Positions 41,624 to 50,918 of a DNA stretch of 64,000 nt are shown piece by piece. The stretch is taken from assembly GCF_020559915.1 (NCBI RefSeq), contig NZ_JAJCLZ010000007.1, positions 62,001-126,000 of the forward strand, written 5' to 3'. The stretch comes from Ruminococcus sp. 210702-SL.1.03 (lineage in GTDB: Bacteria > Bacillota > Clostridia > Oscillospirales > Ruminococcaceae). Each line of letters opens with the position of its first letter. Within the stretch, counting starts at the first letter, position 1. The position numbers were made by a program, and so were the translations under genes. The notes beneath the pieces are model-generated. The model was not told the DNA's origin, did not search any database, and was given only the letters and a program-made list of their open reading frames with translations.

Positions 41624-42709
41624 ATGTCCAACAGATTATTTCAGAACGTGATACATCAGATGCGTGAAACTATCGACTGCACTATCGGAGTTATCGACGA
41701 GACCGCTACGATCATTGCCTGCTCCGAGCTTGCTCAGGTGGGCACTACGAACGAGTTCGTATCTCTCGACCTCAGGGATTCGCATGATATCTTCGTTCGC
41801 GACGGCTATACATACAAGCCGTTCGGCTCTCATATGAAGCCCGATTACGCTGTATTTGTAGAAGGTACTGACGAAGTTTCGGCAAAGTACGCGAGCATAC
41901 TCGCTATCTCCCTCGCTTCGATAAAGCAGTACTACGATGAAAAATATGACAGAAACAACTTCATCAAAAACGTTGTTCTCGATAACGTACTGCCCGGCGA
42001 TATTCACGTCAAGGCGCGCGAGCTGCATTTCAACTCCGACGTTTCCCGCGTGGTGCTGCTGATACGCATAGTTTCTTCAAACGATGTTTCCGCTTACGAC
42101 GTTATCCAGAACCTCTTCCCAGATAAGAACAAGGATTTCGTTTTCAATATTACCGAAAGCGACATCGTGCTCGTAAAGGAAGTAAGCTCGGCTATCGACT
42201 CTAAAGACCTCGAGAAGCTGGCAAGAAGCATTTCCGATACCCTCAGCGGCGAGTTCTACACCCGCGTGAACGTCGGCATAGGCACGGTAGTAGAGGGCGT
42301 AAAAGATCTTTCGCGCAGCTTTAAGGAAGCGCAGACCGCGCTCGAAGTCGGCAAGGTATTCGACACCGATAAGGTGATAGTTTCTTACGACAACCTTGGT
42401 ATAGCAAGGCTGATATACCACCTGCCCACCACCCTCTGCGAAACATTCCTCAAAGAGGTGTTCAAGAAAGGCAGCATAGAGTCGCTCGATCACGAAACGC
42501 TCTTTACTATACAGAAGTTCTTTGAGAACAACCTGAACGTTTCGGAAACTTCGAGAAAGCTTTTCGTACACAGAAATACTCTCGTGTACCGCCTTGAGAA
42601 GATCAAGAAGCTCACGGGTCTTGACCTTAGAGAATTCGACCACGCTATTATCTTCAAGATAGCGCTTATGGTAAGAAAATATCTTTCGGCAAACCCCGCT
42701 AAATTCTGA
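41624..42709 (+). CDS. PucR/CdaR-type helix-turn-helix regulator
   Basis: 361 residues. The N-terminal part (FQNVIHQMRETIDCTIGVID, then FEYS-like sensor up to about 140) resembles the sugar-diacid sensor of CdaR. The middle is a GGDEF-like degenerate domain (VNVGIGTVVEGVKDLSRSFKEAQ). The C terminus carries the PucR HTH: FFENNLNVSETSRKLFVHRN and TLVYRLEKIKKLTGLDLR. It binds DNA in response to an unknown small molecule. It lies upstream of ftsEX; a 222-bp structured leader separates them, so co-regulation is possible but unproven. Confidence 0.8.
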   Translation: MSNRLFQNVIHQMRETIDCTIGVIDETATIIACSELAQVGTTNEFVSLDLRDSHDIFVRDGYTYKPFGSHMKPDYAVFVEGTDEVSAKYASILAISLASIKQYYDEKYDRNNFIKNVVLDNVLPGDIHVKARELHFNSDVSRVVLLIRIVSSNDVSAYDVIQNLFPDKNKDFVFNITESDIVLVKEVSSAIDSKDLEKLARSISDTLSGEFYTRVNVGIGTVVEGVKDLSRSFKEAQTALEVGKVFDTDKVIVSYDNLGIARLIYHLPTTLCETFLKEVFKKGSIESLDHETLFTIQKFFENNLNVSETSRKLFVHRNTLVYRLEKIKKLTGLDLREFDHAIIFKIALMVRKYLSANPAKF

Positions 42710-42931
42710 TAATTACAAACGGTGATTTCTGAAAATGGCTGATCGCAGCTTTTGCAGTGCTGGTGTTCCGCGGTAGCGCGGGCTGTCCTGCGCGCCGGCG
42801 GTCAGCCGTTTGAACTGAATGGAGATACAAGCGCCCCGCGGACTTTTCGCGGAAAAAAGAGAGAAATATACCTCCGTGACCCTAACGCGGCGCTTTGTTT
42901 TTGTGCAAATAATTTGAGAGGTGAACAGATC
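42710..42931 (+). promoter_or_regulatory. GC-rich structured leader of ftsE
   Basis: GGCTGA (42737-42742) pairs with TCAGCC (42802-42807) around an inner CGCG-gtag-CGCG hairpin, and CCGCGGACTTTTCGCGG forms another. A 13-codon frame starts at ATG 42735. I see no riboswitch. It may attenuate or stabilise the transcript. Confidence 0.35.
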
Positions 42932-43612
42932 TTGGTAGAATTTAAAGACGTATCTGTAACTTATTCGAGCGGCGTAGACGCGCTCAACAAAGTTAATCTT
43001 AAAATAAACGACGGCGACTTCGCTTTCGTAGTAGGCTCTTCCGGCGCGGGCAAATCGACGCTGATAAAGCTGATACTCAAAGAGATAGACGCTACTTCGG
43101 GCACTGTGATGGTAAACGGCTTTAATCTTTCAAAGCTGCGTCGCCGCAAGATACCCGCTCTGCGCCGCACCATCGGCGTAGTATTTCAGGATTTCAGGCT
43201 GATACCTACTATGACGGTGTACGAAAACGTAGCTTTCGTGCTGCGCGTTATCGACGCGCCGCCTAAGTATATCCGCAGCCGCGTGCCCTACGTTATAAGC
43301 CTCGTAGGCTTGCAGGACAAGGCAAAGTCTTACCCTACCGAGCTTTCGGGCGGCGAGCAGCAGCGCGTGGCGCTTGCGAGAGCGCTGGTAAACGACCCTC
43401 AGCTCATCATAGCGGACGAGCCTACGGGCAACATCGACCCCGCGCTTTCATACGAGATAGTAGACCTGCTGCGCAGCATAAACGAGTGCGGCACTACTGT
43501 GCTTATGGTAACTCACGAGCATGACCTTGTGCGCTATTTCGGCGGACGTATCATAAATATCAATCACGGCAACATTGCCTTTGACGAAGTGATAGGAGGT
43601 AATGCGAAATGA
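42932..43612 (+). CDS. ftsE: Cell division ATP-binding protein FtsE
   Basis: 226 residues from TTG 42932 with GAGAGG 10 nt upstream. ATPase motifs: [61 protein letters not shown] and MVTHEHDL. With FtsX it forms a membrane complex that activates peptidoglycan hydrolases at the septum or, in Firmicutes, during elongation. It overlaps ftsX by 4 nt and precedes two M23/EnvC-type genes, the expected partners. Confidence 0.93.
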   Translation: MVEFKDVSVTYSSGVDALNKVNLKINDGDFAFVVGSSGAGKSTLIKLILKEIDATSGTVMVNGFNLSKLRRRKIPALRRTIGVVFQDFRLIPTMTVYENVAFVLRVIDAPPKYIRSRVPYVISLVGLQDKAKSYPTELSGGEQQRVALARALVNDPQLIIADEPTGNIDPALSYEIVDLLRSINECGTTVLMVTHEHDLVRYFGGRIININHGNIAFDEVIGGNAK

Positions 43613-44514
43613 GAGCCAGCAGTGCAAGATACCTTGTAGGACAGGGCGTAAAGAGCATATGGAGGAACAGAATGATGTCCTTCGCTTCATTCTGCATAAT
43701 ATTGGTGTCGCTGCTGATGGTAGGCGTTTCGGTGCTGACGACCATCAACCTCAACAGGATAATCGGCGGAATAGAAGACCAGAGCGAGGCGGCTGTTACT
43801 ATTAAAGACGACATCGGCAAGGACAAGCAGGAAGCGCTGAAAAAGCAGATAGAGGCGCTGCCTAACGTAGCGACAGTTACCTTCTATTCTAAAGACGAAG
43901 CTTGGAAAAACATGAAGAAAGACATGAGCGACGAGCAGCAAGACCTTTTCCGCTACGCGGACGAAAACCCCCTGCCTGATACTTTCAGGATAACGGTAAA
44001 GGACATAAGCCATATGTCTGAAACTACCATGCAGATCGGCACATTCGAGAACGTAGACTCGGTAAAAAGCCCGACCCAGTTCGCAGACGTGCTGGTAAGC
44101 ATAAAGAATATACTCATGATAATCATGACGGCAGTTATCGCGGCGCTGATCGTGGTATGCCTTATCATAATCTCAAACACCACAAGAGCCAGCGTATTTG
44201 CGAGAAGAAAAGAGATAAACATAATGAAATACGTCGGCGCTACCAACAGATTTATCCGTATACCTTTCTTCATAGAGGGAATGCTGGTAGGCATAGCGGC
44301 TGCTGCTGCGGCGCTGCTGCTGACTAAGTTTGCCTACGAGGGCGTATACGGCATATTCAAGAACGATATGAGCCTTTGGTCGATACTGGGCGTAGACAAC
44401 CTCTATCCTTTCAGCAAAATGATGGTAAAGGTAACTGCGGCGTACCTCGTATCGGGCGCATTCATAGGCGCGGTAGGTACATCTATCAGCGCGGGCAAGC
44501 ACCTTAAAGTATAA
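43609..44514 (+). CDS. ftsX: Cell division protein FtsX
   Basis: 301 residues. Four membrane segments in the FtsX arrangement: one near 28-48, an extracytoplasmic domain (about 60-165, with FRITVKDISHM), then three more helices near 170-195, 225-245 and 275-295. The MKYVGATNRFIRIPFFIEGMLVG block is typical. The start codon overlaps the ftsE stop. It transmits ATP hydrolysis by FtsE to extracellular coiled-coil activators such as the next two gene products. Confidence 0.93.
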   Translation: MRASSARYLVGQGVKSIWRNRMMSFASFCIILVSLLMVGVSVLTTINLNRIIGGIEDQSEAAVTIKDDIGKDKQEALKKQIEALPNVATVTFYSKDEAWKNMKKDMSDEQQDLFRYADENPLPDTFRITVKDISHMSETTMQIGTFENVDSVKSPTQFADVLVSIKNILMIIMTAVIAALIVVCLIIISNTTRASVFARRKEINIMKYVGATNRFIRIPFFIEGMLVGIAAAAAALLLTKFAYEGVYGIFKNDMSLWSILGVDNLYPFSKMMVKVTAAYLVSGAFIGAVGTSISAGKHLKV

Positions 44515-44613
44515 TAATCATCAACTGACTTGTAAAAATACGGAGAACTCTGCGGCGGGCAAGCTCTGTCCGCGGGGGGATGTTTGGCGTTCATGTAAGG
44601 AGGAACGAGAGCT

Positions 44614-46170
44614 TTGAGAACGAGCACGAAATGCCTTATCAAAAAGGGGCTGGCGCTTACGCTCGCCGTTACCATAACGGCTGCGGCTTTTACAAATACC
44701 GAAAGCTACAAGAAAAACGAGCCGAAAGCTGCCGCCGCGCAGGATAGTTCCGGCGACTCTAAAGACACTGACAGTAAGATAAGCTCCGCCGAAAAAAGCC
44801 TTGAAGAGCTTGAGAAAAAGCAGGCTGAGCTTGATAAGAAAATAAAGGAAACTGCGGGAAGCATCGACACCGAGAAGGACAACCAAGCGGCAATATCCGA
44901 GCAGATAGACACTGTGGAAAAGACGATAACCGCGCTTGCGGACTCGATAGGCGAGCTGGAAACGCAGATAGCGGACGCTGAGAGCGCCATTGCCGAAAAA
45001 GAGCAGGTGGTGGAGCAGAAAAAGCAGGAGATAACCGACGGTATCTCTGACCTGAAAAAGCGCCTGCGCGTGATGTACATAGCGGGCAGCGACAGCTACA
45101 CCGACATACTCGTCGGCGCTTCTGATTTTTACGATATGCTCATGAAGATAGAGCTGGTAAAGCGCGTAGCCAACTATGACAACGATATGATCGACGGACT
45201 GGTAGCGCTGAAAGAGCAGTACGAATCCGAAGAGCAGGAGCTTAATGACGAAAAGAGCAAGCTTGAGGAAAGCCTGAAAGAGCTGGAGACGCGCCGAAAG
45301 AAGCAGCAGAGCCAGAGGCAGAAACTGGAAGAACTGTATTCGCAAAGCTCGGCTACCATCGCGGATATGGAAGCCGACCGCGAACTTTACGAGAATAATC
45401 TGAGCGAGATAGAGAAGCAGCATGAGGAATTTGAAGCCGATCTGCAAAAGCTCTTTGAAGAGCGCGAGGCTCAGAAAAAAGCTGAGGAAGAGAAGAAAAA
45501 GAAAGAGGAAGAAGAGCGCAAGAAAAAAGAAGAGGAAGAGCGCAAAAAGCGCGAGGAAGAGGAGAAAAAGCAGCAACAGCAGGACAGCAGTTCCTCTGAC
45601 AGCGGTAATGATAATAACAACAGCAGCGGCGGAAACTCCTCCGGCGATAACTCTTCATCGAGCGACAACAGCAGCAACGATAACAACAGCAGCAACAATA
45701 ACAATAATAATAACAGCAGTAATCCCAATTCCAATTACGGGTATCAGGATAAATCACGGTTCACATGGCCTGTTCCGGGATTTTACCACATATCTTACGG
45801 CGTGGGCTGGCGCTGGGGCGCTTACCACAAGGGCATAGACATCTACTCTGAAAATATCCGCGGGGCGAACATCATAGCCGCCGACGCGGGCGAAGTTATA
45901 CTGGTATCAAACACCTGCCCGCACGACTACGGCAAAAATTACAGCTGCGGCTGCGGCGGCGGATACGGAAACTACTGCATAATCGACCACGGCGACGGCT
46001 ACTGGACGCTTTACGGACACTCCGAGAGGATAACTGTATCGCAGGGACAGCACGTTGAAAAGGGAGATGTGCTGGGCACAGTAGGCTCTACGGGACATTC
46101 CACCGGTCCGCACCTGCACTTTGAAGTGCGTATAAACAACGTGGCGCAGAACCCGCAGGATTATGTGTGA
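44614..46170 (+). CDS. EnvC-like murein hydrolase activator, M23 domain (copy 1)
   Basis: 518 residues from TTG 44614 with AAGGAGG 10 nt upstream. A signal peptide (about 1-30) is followed by a long coiled coil (about 50-290), a Lys/Glu-rich run, an Asn/Ser-rich low-complexity linker (about 330-375) and a C-terminal M23 domain (HKGIDIY; DHGDGYWTLYGHSE; GSTGHSTGPHLHFEVR). A cysteine-rich insert, CPHDYGKNYSCGCGGGYGNYC, interrupts it, which is unusual. The FtsEX-activated role is inferred from the operon. The zinc-binding histidines are present, so it may itself cleave peptides. Confidence 0.85.
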   Translation: MRTSTKCLIKKGLALTLAVTITAAAFTNTESYKKNEPKAAAAQDSSGDSKDTDSKISSAEKSLEELEKKQAELDKKIKETAGSIDTEKDNQAAISEQIDTVEKTITALADSIGELETQIADAESAIAEKEQVVEQKKQEITDGISDLKKRLRVMYIAGSDSYTDILVGASDFYDMLMKIELVKRVANYDNDMIDGLVALKEQYESEEQELNDEKSKLEESLKELETRRKKQQSQRQKLEELYSQSSATIADMEADRELYENNLSEIEKQHEEFEADLQKLFEEREAQKKAEEEKKKKEEEERKKKEEEERKKREEEEKKQQQQDSSSSDSGNDNNNSSGGNSSGDNSSSSDNSSNDNNSSNNNNNNNSSNPNSNYGYQDKSRFTWPVPGFYHISYGVGWRWGAYHKGIDIYSENIRGANIIAADAGEVILVSNTCPHDYGKNYSCGCGGGYGNYCIIDHGDGYWTLYGHSERITVSQGQHVEKGDVLGTVGSTGHSTGPHLHFEVRINNVAQNPQDYV

Positions 46171-46211
46171 TGCGATAGTCTGATGGTCAAAAAAGGAGAT
46201 TGCATAGGCTT

Positions 46212-47570
46212 ATGAAGAAAATGACTGCGATGAAAAAAACGCTGGCGTGCTTGTGCGCGGCGTGCATAGCGGCAGGGGCGTTTTCCGCCAGCGGCAGGGG
46301 AGAGGTCTGCGTATCTGCGGATGAGAACACCTCTGAGAGCGAGGGCAGCGCCGAGGAAGCAGGCTCGCAGTTCGACACCAGCGTTTATACCGATAAGCTG
46401 CAAGAGATCGCTGACGAGCAGGCTAAGATAGAAAAAGAGATAGCCGACGCAAACAGCGGCGTGATGGACGAAACGGAAAAGCAGAAGCTTATAATCAAAA
46501 AGATCGACAATATAAACCAAAAGGCGGACGTCATTAACGCTTACATGACCCAGCTCGAGATGGAAATATCTACCGAGAGGGAGCAGGCTCAGCAGCTTAA
46601 AAACGAGGTGGACGAGGGCATAGCGGCGTACAAAAAGCGTCTGCGCGCCATGTACATCGCGGGGGACATCAGCTATACCGAGGTGCTGCTGAACGCGGGC
46701 GACTTTTTTGACGTGCTGATGCGCTCTGAACTGCTGAAACGTGTGGCGGATCACGACGCCAAAACGCTCGACGGGCTTGTTGCTAAAAAGGCGAAGTACG
46801 ACCAAAAAGCAGCCGAGCTGGAAAAAGAGCAGGCGGATTACGACGAGCAGGCGGCGGAGCTGGAGAAAGAACGCGCCGAGCTGGCCGAGCTTTACAATTC
46901 GAGCAAAGAGATGAAAGATCTGCTGAAAGAGCGGCAGGAGCAGCTTGCGGAAAAGCAGCAGAATTTTGAGAACGAGATATATTCGTACGAGGGCATACTC
47001 AGCGACCTTTTAAAGGGAACTTACGGCAGCTCTGACGACGAAGTACAGCGTTTGCAGACGGAAGTGCAGGCGGTGCAGAAGCTGACCGAGCTGCGCGGCG
47101 CGATAAGCGAGCGCACGAAAAACGGCGAAACTATACCCGATACCGAGTGCAAGTACAATTTCAAATGGCCTGTGCCCGGAAATTACTATGTGTCATCGGG
47201 CGTGGGGGCGCGCTGGGGGGCTTACCATACGGGTCTTGACATTCCCGGCGACGGCGGCACGCGCGTGAACGCATCCGAAGCGGGCACGGTGGTGCGCATG
47301 AACAACAGCTGTACGCACAATTACGGCAAGGACGGCTCGTGCGGCTGCGGAGGCGGCTACGGCAACTTCGTAGTAATAGACCACGGCAACGGCTTCCTGA
47401 CGCTCTACGGCCACCTCACGCAGGCTACGGTAGAGGTCGGCGACAAGGTAAAGCAGGGCGACCAGATAGGCCTGATGGGCTCTACGGGCTACTCTACGGG
47501 CACGCATCTGCACTTTGAGCTGAGGTACGAGGGATACGTTACAAATCCTGCCTCGTTTGTAAGCTACTGA
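46212..47570 (+). CDS. EnvC-like murein hydrolase activator, M23 domain (copy 2)
   Basis: 452 residues from ATG 46212; the Shine-Dalgarno is 13 nt away, so ATG 46221 is also possible. Signal peptide (about 1-33), coiled coil (about 55-290), a short linker (no Asn-rich run) and an M23 domain with HTGLDIPG, DHGNGFLTLYGHLTQA and GSTGYSTGTHLHFELR. It carries the same cysteine-rich insert (CTHNYGKDGSCGCGGGYGN). It follows copy 1 closely, so the pair is a tandem duplication with a shorter linker. Confidence 0.85.
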   Translation: MKKMTAMKKTLACLCAACIAAGAFSASGRGEVCVSADENTSESEGSAEEAGSQFDTSVYTDKLQEIADEQAKIEKEIADANSGVMDETEKQKLIIKKIDNINQKADVINAYMTQLEMEISTEREQAQQLKNEVDEGIAAYKKRLRAMYIAGDISYTEVLLNAGDFFDVLMRSELLKRVADHDAKTLDGLVAKKAKYDQKAAELEKEQADYDEQAAELEKERAELAELYNSSKEMKDLLKERQEQLAEKQQNFENEIYSYEGILSDLLKGTYGSSDDEVQRLQTEVQAVQKLTELRGAISERTKNGETIPDTECKYNFKWPVPGNYYVSSGVGARWGAYHTGLDIPGDGGTRVNASEAGTVVRMNNSCTHNYGKDGSCGCGGGYGNFVVIDHGNGFLTLYGHLTQATVEVGDKVKQGDQIGLMGSTGYSTGTHLHFELRYEGYVTNPASFVSY

Positions 47571-47590
47571 CAACTGAAAACATTTTCGTA

Positions 47591-47627
47591 AGGCGGTGTG
47601 GCAATTGACCATGCCGCCTTTTTTTAT
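47591..47627 (+). terminator. Terminator after the M23 pair
   Basis: AAGGCGGtgTGG-caattga-CCAtGCCGCCTT followed by TTTTTT. Confidence 0.85.
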
Positions 47628-47705
47628 GCCTTTTGTAGATTTTTACGAAAAAATAAGAGCCGATAAGAGAATATTGACCTCCGAAGACAAAATTCTTCAC
47701 ATTCT

Positions 47706-47826
47706 GAAAACGTTTCCGAAAAGTTTTTAGGCGGGATTTTGCAAGGTTTGTGAAAATGATATGAAAAAAATTCACATTCTCGCTCAGAAAAATGATAAAA
47801 TCTGAAATCGCGCCGAAAACGTTTAA
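47706..47826. promoter_or_regulatory. Two upstream LacI/cre-like operators
   Basis: TGAAAACGTTTCCG (47705-47718) and CGAAAACGTTTAAA (47814-47827) share GAAAACGTTT and lie far upstream of the LacI gene, a spacing that would allow looping with the operators at 48153 and 48209. TTCACATTCT is repeated near both. The rest of 47571-48113 is AT-rich and has no gene. Confidence 0.5.
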
Positions 47827-48113
47827 AACGGTGTCGGATAAGTAAAGAATGAGCTAAATTTGTGCGATTTTTGCAACTATACGCACAATTTTTGGATAAA
47901 TTGCAGCAAAAGGCTTTTTCGATTTTTTTTGTTATATGAGCACTGTGTGAAAAAATGAGCGGCGGAAGCGGCAAAAACGTAATCGGCGGCATAAACGGTT
48001 ACAAAACGGTGTCGCGGAGGTAAAATTGTTCGTTAAGATGCACAAAAGGAGCGTTGAAAATTAGTTCAATCCTCCATATTTTCTTACACAACGCAAAAAA
48101 TTCGCAAAAACAC

Positions 48114-48220
48114 TTGCATTTTTGGAGAAATTATTGTACAATTTCATTAGCGGAAAACGTTTAAGGGAATTTTAAACGAGAAGCGCTGCGGCGCAGCTTA
48201 AATGAACCGAAAACGTTTAC
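48114..48220 (+). promoter_or_regulatory. LacI-gene promoter with two operators
   Basis: TTGCAT (48114-48119), 17 bp, TACAAT (48137-48142). GAAAACGTTTAA (48153-48164) is just downstream of the start site and GAAAACGTTTAC (48209-48220) ends 20 bp before the chosen GTG start. Binding here would block transcription, so autorepression is likely. Confidence 0.6.
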
Positions 48221-48240
48221 TGAAAGAAAGGAGAAACGCT

Positions 48241-49263
48241 GTGGTTTCACTAAAGGACATCTCCGTTCGCTGCGGCGTCTCGATAGCAACTGTCAGCAAG
48301 GCTCTTAACGATCACAAGGACGTAAGCCCCGCTACAAAAGAACGCCTGATAAAAGCCGCCAGAGAAATGGGCTACTTCCCAAACTCGCAGGCTAGGGCGC
48401 TAAAAACCAACAGAACTTCTAACCTAGGAGTGATGTTTACCGAAGAAGCGGGAAGCGGCTTGACGCACGAGTTTTTCGCAAAGGTGCTAAACAGCTTTAA
48501 AACTGAGGCGGAATACAGCGGCTATGATATAACGTTTATTAACAAAAACCTCGGACGCAGAAAAATGTCGATCTACGAGCACTGCAAATACCGCAATGTA
48601 GACGGACTCGTAATAATATGCACCGACTTTTCAGACCCCGACGTATACGAGGTGATAAACGGCGACCTGCCCGTAGTTACGATAGACCACGTTTTTGAAT
48701 GCCGAACGGCTGTGGTTTCAAATAACGAAAGCGGAATGGAAGCACTGATAGATTACGTCAGCGAAATGGGGCACAAAAAAATAGCATTCATACAGGGCAA
48801 ACGCTCTGCTGTAATGGAAAAAAGAATGAGCGGCTTCTGCAAAGCCTGCATGAACCGCGGGATAGAGGTAAAGCCCGAGTGGATGCTCACGGGCGAATAC
48901 CACAATCCCATAGCTACATACGAGCTTACAAAACAGCTCATACAAAGCGAGGAAAGACCTACCTGCATATTTATGCCCGACGATTTCTCGGCGATAGGCG
49001 GCTACAACGCCATTGCAGACTGCGGGCTGAAAATACCCGACGATATTTCGGTGGTGGGCTACGACGGAATTGCTTATTCCGAATTTCTTTCGCCAAAGCT
49101 TACATCTTACAGGCAGGACGCCGTGAAGATAGGCGCTGCGGCGGCGAGAAAGCTTATCTCGCAGATCGAAAATCCATCTACCACATTCGCTGAGGTGATA
49201 ACGGTAGACGGTGAGATCCAAAAGGGCGCTTCGGTAGCAAGCCCCGCAGGATCGACAAAATAA
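48241..49263 (+). CDS. LacI-family transcriptional regulator
   Basis: 340 residues from GTG 48241, with AAAGGAG 7 nt upstream. The in-frame ATG at 48202 is inside an operator and is less likely. N-terminal HTH: LKDISVRCGVSIATVSKALN, then a hinge and a periplasmic-binding-like domain (GVMFTEEAGSGLTHEFFAK; ISVVGYDGIAYSEFLSPKL). It should bind GAAAACGTTT palindromes and respond to a sugar. It lies just before a sugar ABC importer and is likely its regulator. Confidence 0.88.
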   Translation: MVSLKDISVRCGVSIATVSKALNDHKDVSPATKERLIKAAREMGYFPNSQARALKTNRTSNLGVMFTEEAGSGLTHEFFAKVLNSFKTEAEYSGYDITFINKNLGRRKMSIYEHCKYRNVDGLVIICTDFSDPDVYEVINGDLPVVTIDHVFECRTAVVSNNESGMEALIDYVSEMGHKKIAFIQGKRSAVMEKRMSGFCKACMNRGIEVKPEWMLTGEYHNPIATYELTKQLIQSEERPTCIFMPDDFSAIGGYNAIADCGLKIPDDISVVGYDGIAYSEFLSPKLTSYRQDAVKIGAAAARKLISQIENPSTTFAEVITVDGEIQKGASVASPAGSTK

Positions 49264-49341
49264 CACTTGGCATTAGCACGAAGCAAAAACGCTTCGGTAA
49301 TGATATTTAATTGTAATGCAACTTTAAGGAGGAAATTTATT

Positions 49342-50796
49342 ATGACAAAGCTTAAAAGAATTCTTGCCGGCTCGCTTGCACTCTGCATGGCAGGCTCGAT
49401 GCTTACCGCTTGCGGCGGCGATGACAGCTCTAAGAGCGATTCCAAGGCAGCAGACAACGCCAGCAAGGCAGGCGGAAATACTGCTACCCCCGTTGACGAC
49501 GCTGACATCCCTGCGGCTGACAGCCTCGTAAACACCGGTAAGAAGTACAACATCTATGTTTGGAACACCGAGTTCAAGGAGAGATTTGAGACCTACTACT
49601 GGCCTAACAGAGATGAAGCTCTTTGGGACGGCGTAGAAGTAAACTGGGTAACCAACTCTAACGAAGGCAACGTTTACCAGACCAAGCTTGACGAAGCTAT
49701 CTCCGGACAGAACGACGCTAAGGACGATGACAAGATCGATATGTTCCTCGTAGAGGCTGACTACGCTCTGAAGTATGTAGATTCCGACATCTGCCTCGAT
49801 GTAAGAAAAGAAGTTGGTATCTCTGAGAGCGATACTGCTAACCAGTACAAGTATACTCAGGACGTTATGACCGACAGCAACGGTATCCTCAAGGGTCTTT
49901 CTTGGCAGGCTACTCCGGGTCTGTTCCTCTACAACGCTGACTACGCTAAGGACGTTCTCGGAACTGACGATCCTGAAGAAGTACAGGCTATGCTCTCTGA
50001 CTGGGATAAGTTCAACGATGTAGCTGCTAAGATGCAGGAAAAGGGCATCGCAATGGTTTCCGGTTTCGATGATACATACAGATGCTTCTCCAACACCGTT
50101 TCTTCTCCTTGGGTAACTGACGGAAAGATCACCATCGATCCTCAGATCTCCGCATGGGTTGATCAGACTAAGGACTACACCGATAAGGGCTACAACAACA
50201 AGACCTCCCTTTGGGACGATGCTTGGAAGGCCGGTCAGAAGATCGACGGTAAGACCTTCGGTTACTTCTTCTCTACTTGGGGCATTCCTTTCACCCTGCT
50301 GCCTAACACTCTTGATAAGTCTGTTGACGACGGTGGTAAGGAAGAAGAAGGCAACGGCGGCTACGGCAAGTGGAGAGCTTGCGCTGGTCCTCAGGCTTAC
50401 TTCTGGGGCGGCACATGGATCTGCGGCGCTTACGGTTCTGACAACATTGCTATCACCCGCGACATCATGCTGAAGCTGACTTGCGATACCGACATCATGA
50501 AGAAGATCACCGAAGAGCAGCAGGATTACACCAACAACAAGGAAGCTATCAAGCAGCTCATCGACGGCGGCTACAGCAATGCGTTCCTCGGCGGACAGGA
50601 TCACCTCTCGCTCCTTACCGAGGCTGCTGACAACATCGACCTGAGCAACAAGCTTTCCGCTTACGACCAGGGCTGCAACGAGCAGTTCCAGGCTGCAATG
50701 AAGGACTACTTCCTCGGCAACGTAACTTATGATGAAGCTCTTGAGAACTTCAAGAAGAACATCACTAACGTTTACAGCACTCTGACCATGGACTAA
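49342..50796 (+). CDS. Sugar ABC transporter substrate-binding lipoprotein
   Basis: 484 residues from ATG 49342 with AAGGAGG upstream. Lipobox LTAC (about 20-23), a Ser/Asp/Ala linker and a type 1 extracellular solute-binding domain, with WNTEFKERFETYYWPNRDE, SWQATPGLFLYNADYA, an FLGGQDHLSLL segment and a final TYDEALENFKKNITNVY. It captures a sugar, possibly a cello- or mannooligosaccharide, for the permeases that follow. Codon use is the most biased in this region, as expected for a highly expressed gene. An attenuating hairpin follows. Confidence 0.88.
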   Translation: MTKLKRILAGSLALCMAGSMLTACGGDDSSKSDSKAADNASKAGGNTATPVDDADIPAADSLVNTGKKYNIYVWNTEFKERFETYYWPNRDEALWDGVEVNWVTNSNEGNVYQTKLDEAISGQNDAKDDDKIDMFLVEADYALKYVDSDICLDVRKEVGISESDTANQYKYTQDVMTDSNGILKGLSWQATPGLFLYNADYAKDVLGTDDPEEVQAMLSDWDKFNDVAAKMQEKGIAMVSGFDDTYRCFSNTVSSPWVTDGKITIDPQISAWVDQTKDYTDKGYNNKTSLWDDAWKAGQKIDGKTFGYFFSTWGIPFTLLPNTLDKSVDDGGKEEEGNGGYGKWRACAGPQAYFWGGTWICGAYGSDNIAITRDIMLKLTCDTDIMKKITEEQQDYTNNKEAIKQLIDGGYSNAFLGGQDHLSLLTEAADNIDLSNKLSAYDQGCNEQFQAAMKDYFLGNVTYDEALENFKKNITNVYSTLTMD

Positions 50797-50832
50797 TTCA
50801 TAAAAGAGCATTACAATGTAAATAAATGAAGA

Positions 50833-50869
50833 TGGGGGGCGGAGGTAATCCTCTCCCCGTTTTTATTTC
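50833..50869 (+). terminator. Hairpin between binding protein and permease genes
   Basis: GGGGcggaGG-taat-CCtctCCCC followed by gTTTTT. It would reduce read-through into the permeases and so keep the binding protein in excess. Confidence 0.6.
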
Positions 50870-50918
50870 TCTTTTTAAATTTACCAATACTTAATTTGAA
50901 AATTGCAGGTGAAAATTC

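Noticed and set aside
49324..50811. Minus-strand frame across the sugar-binding protein gene
   Set aside because: Antisense to a clear lipoprotein gene with biased codon use.
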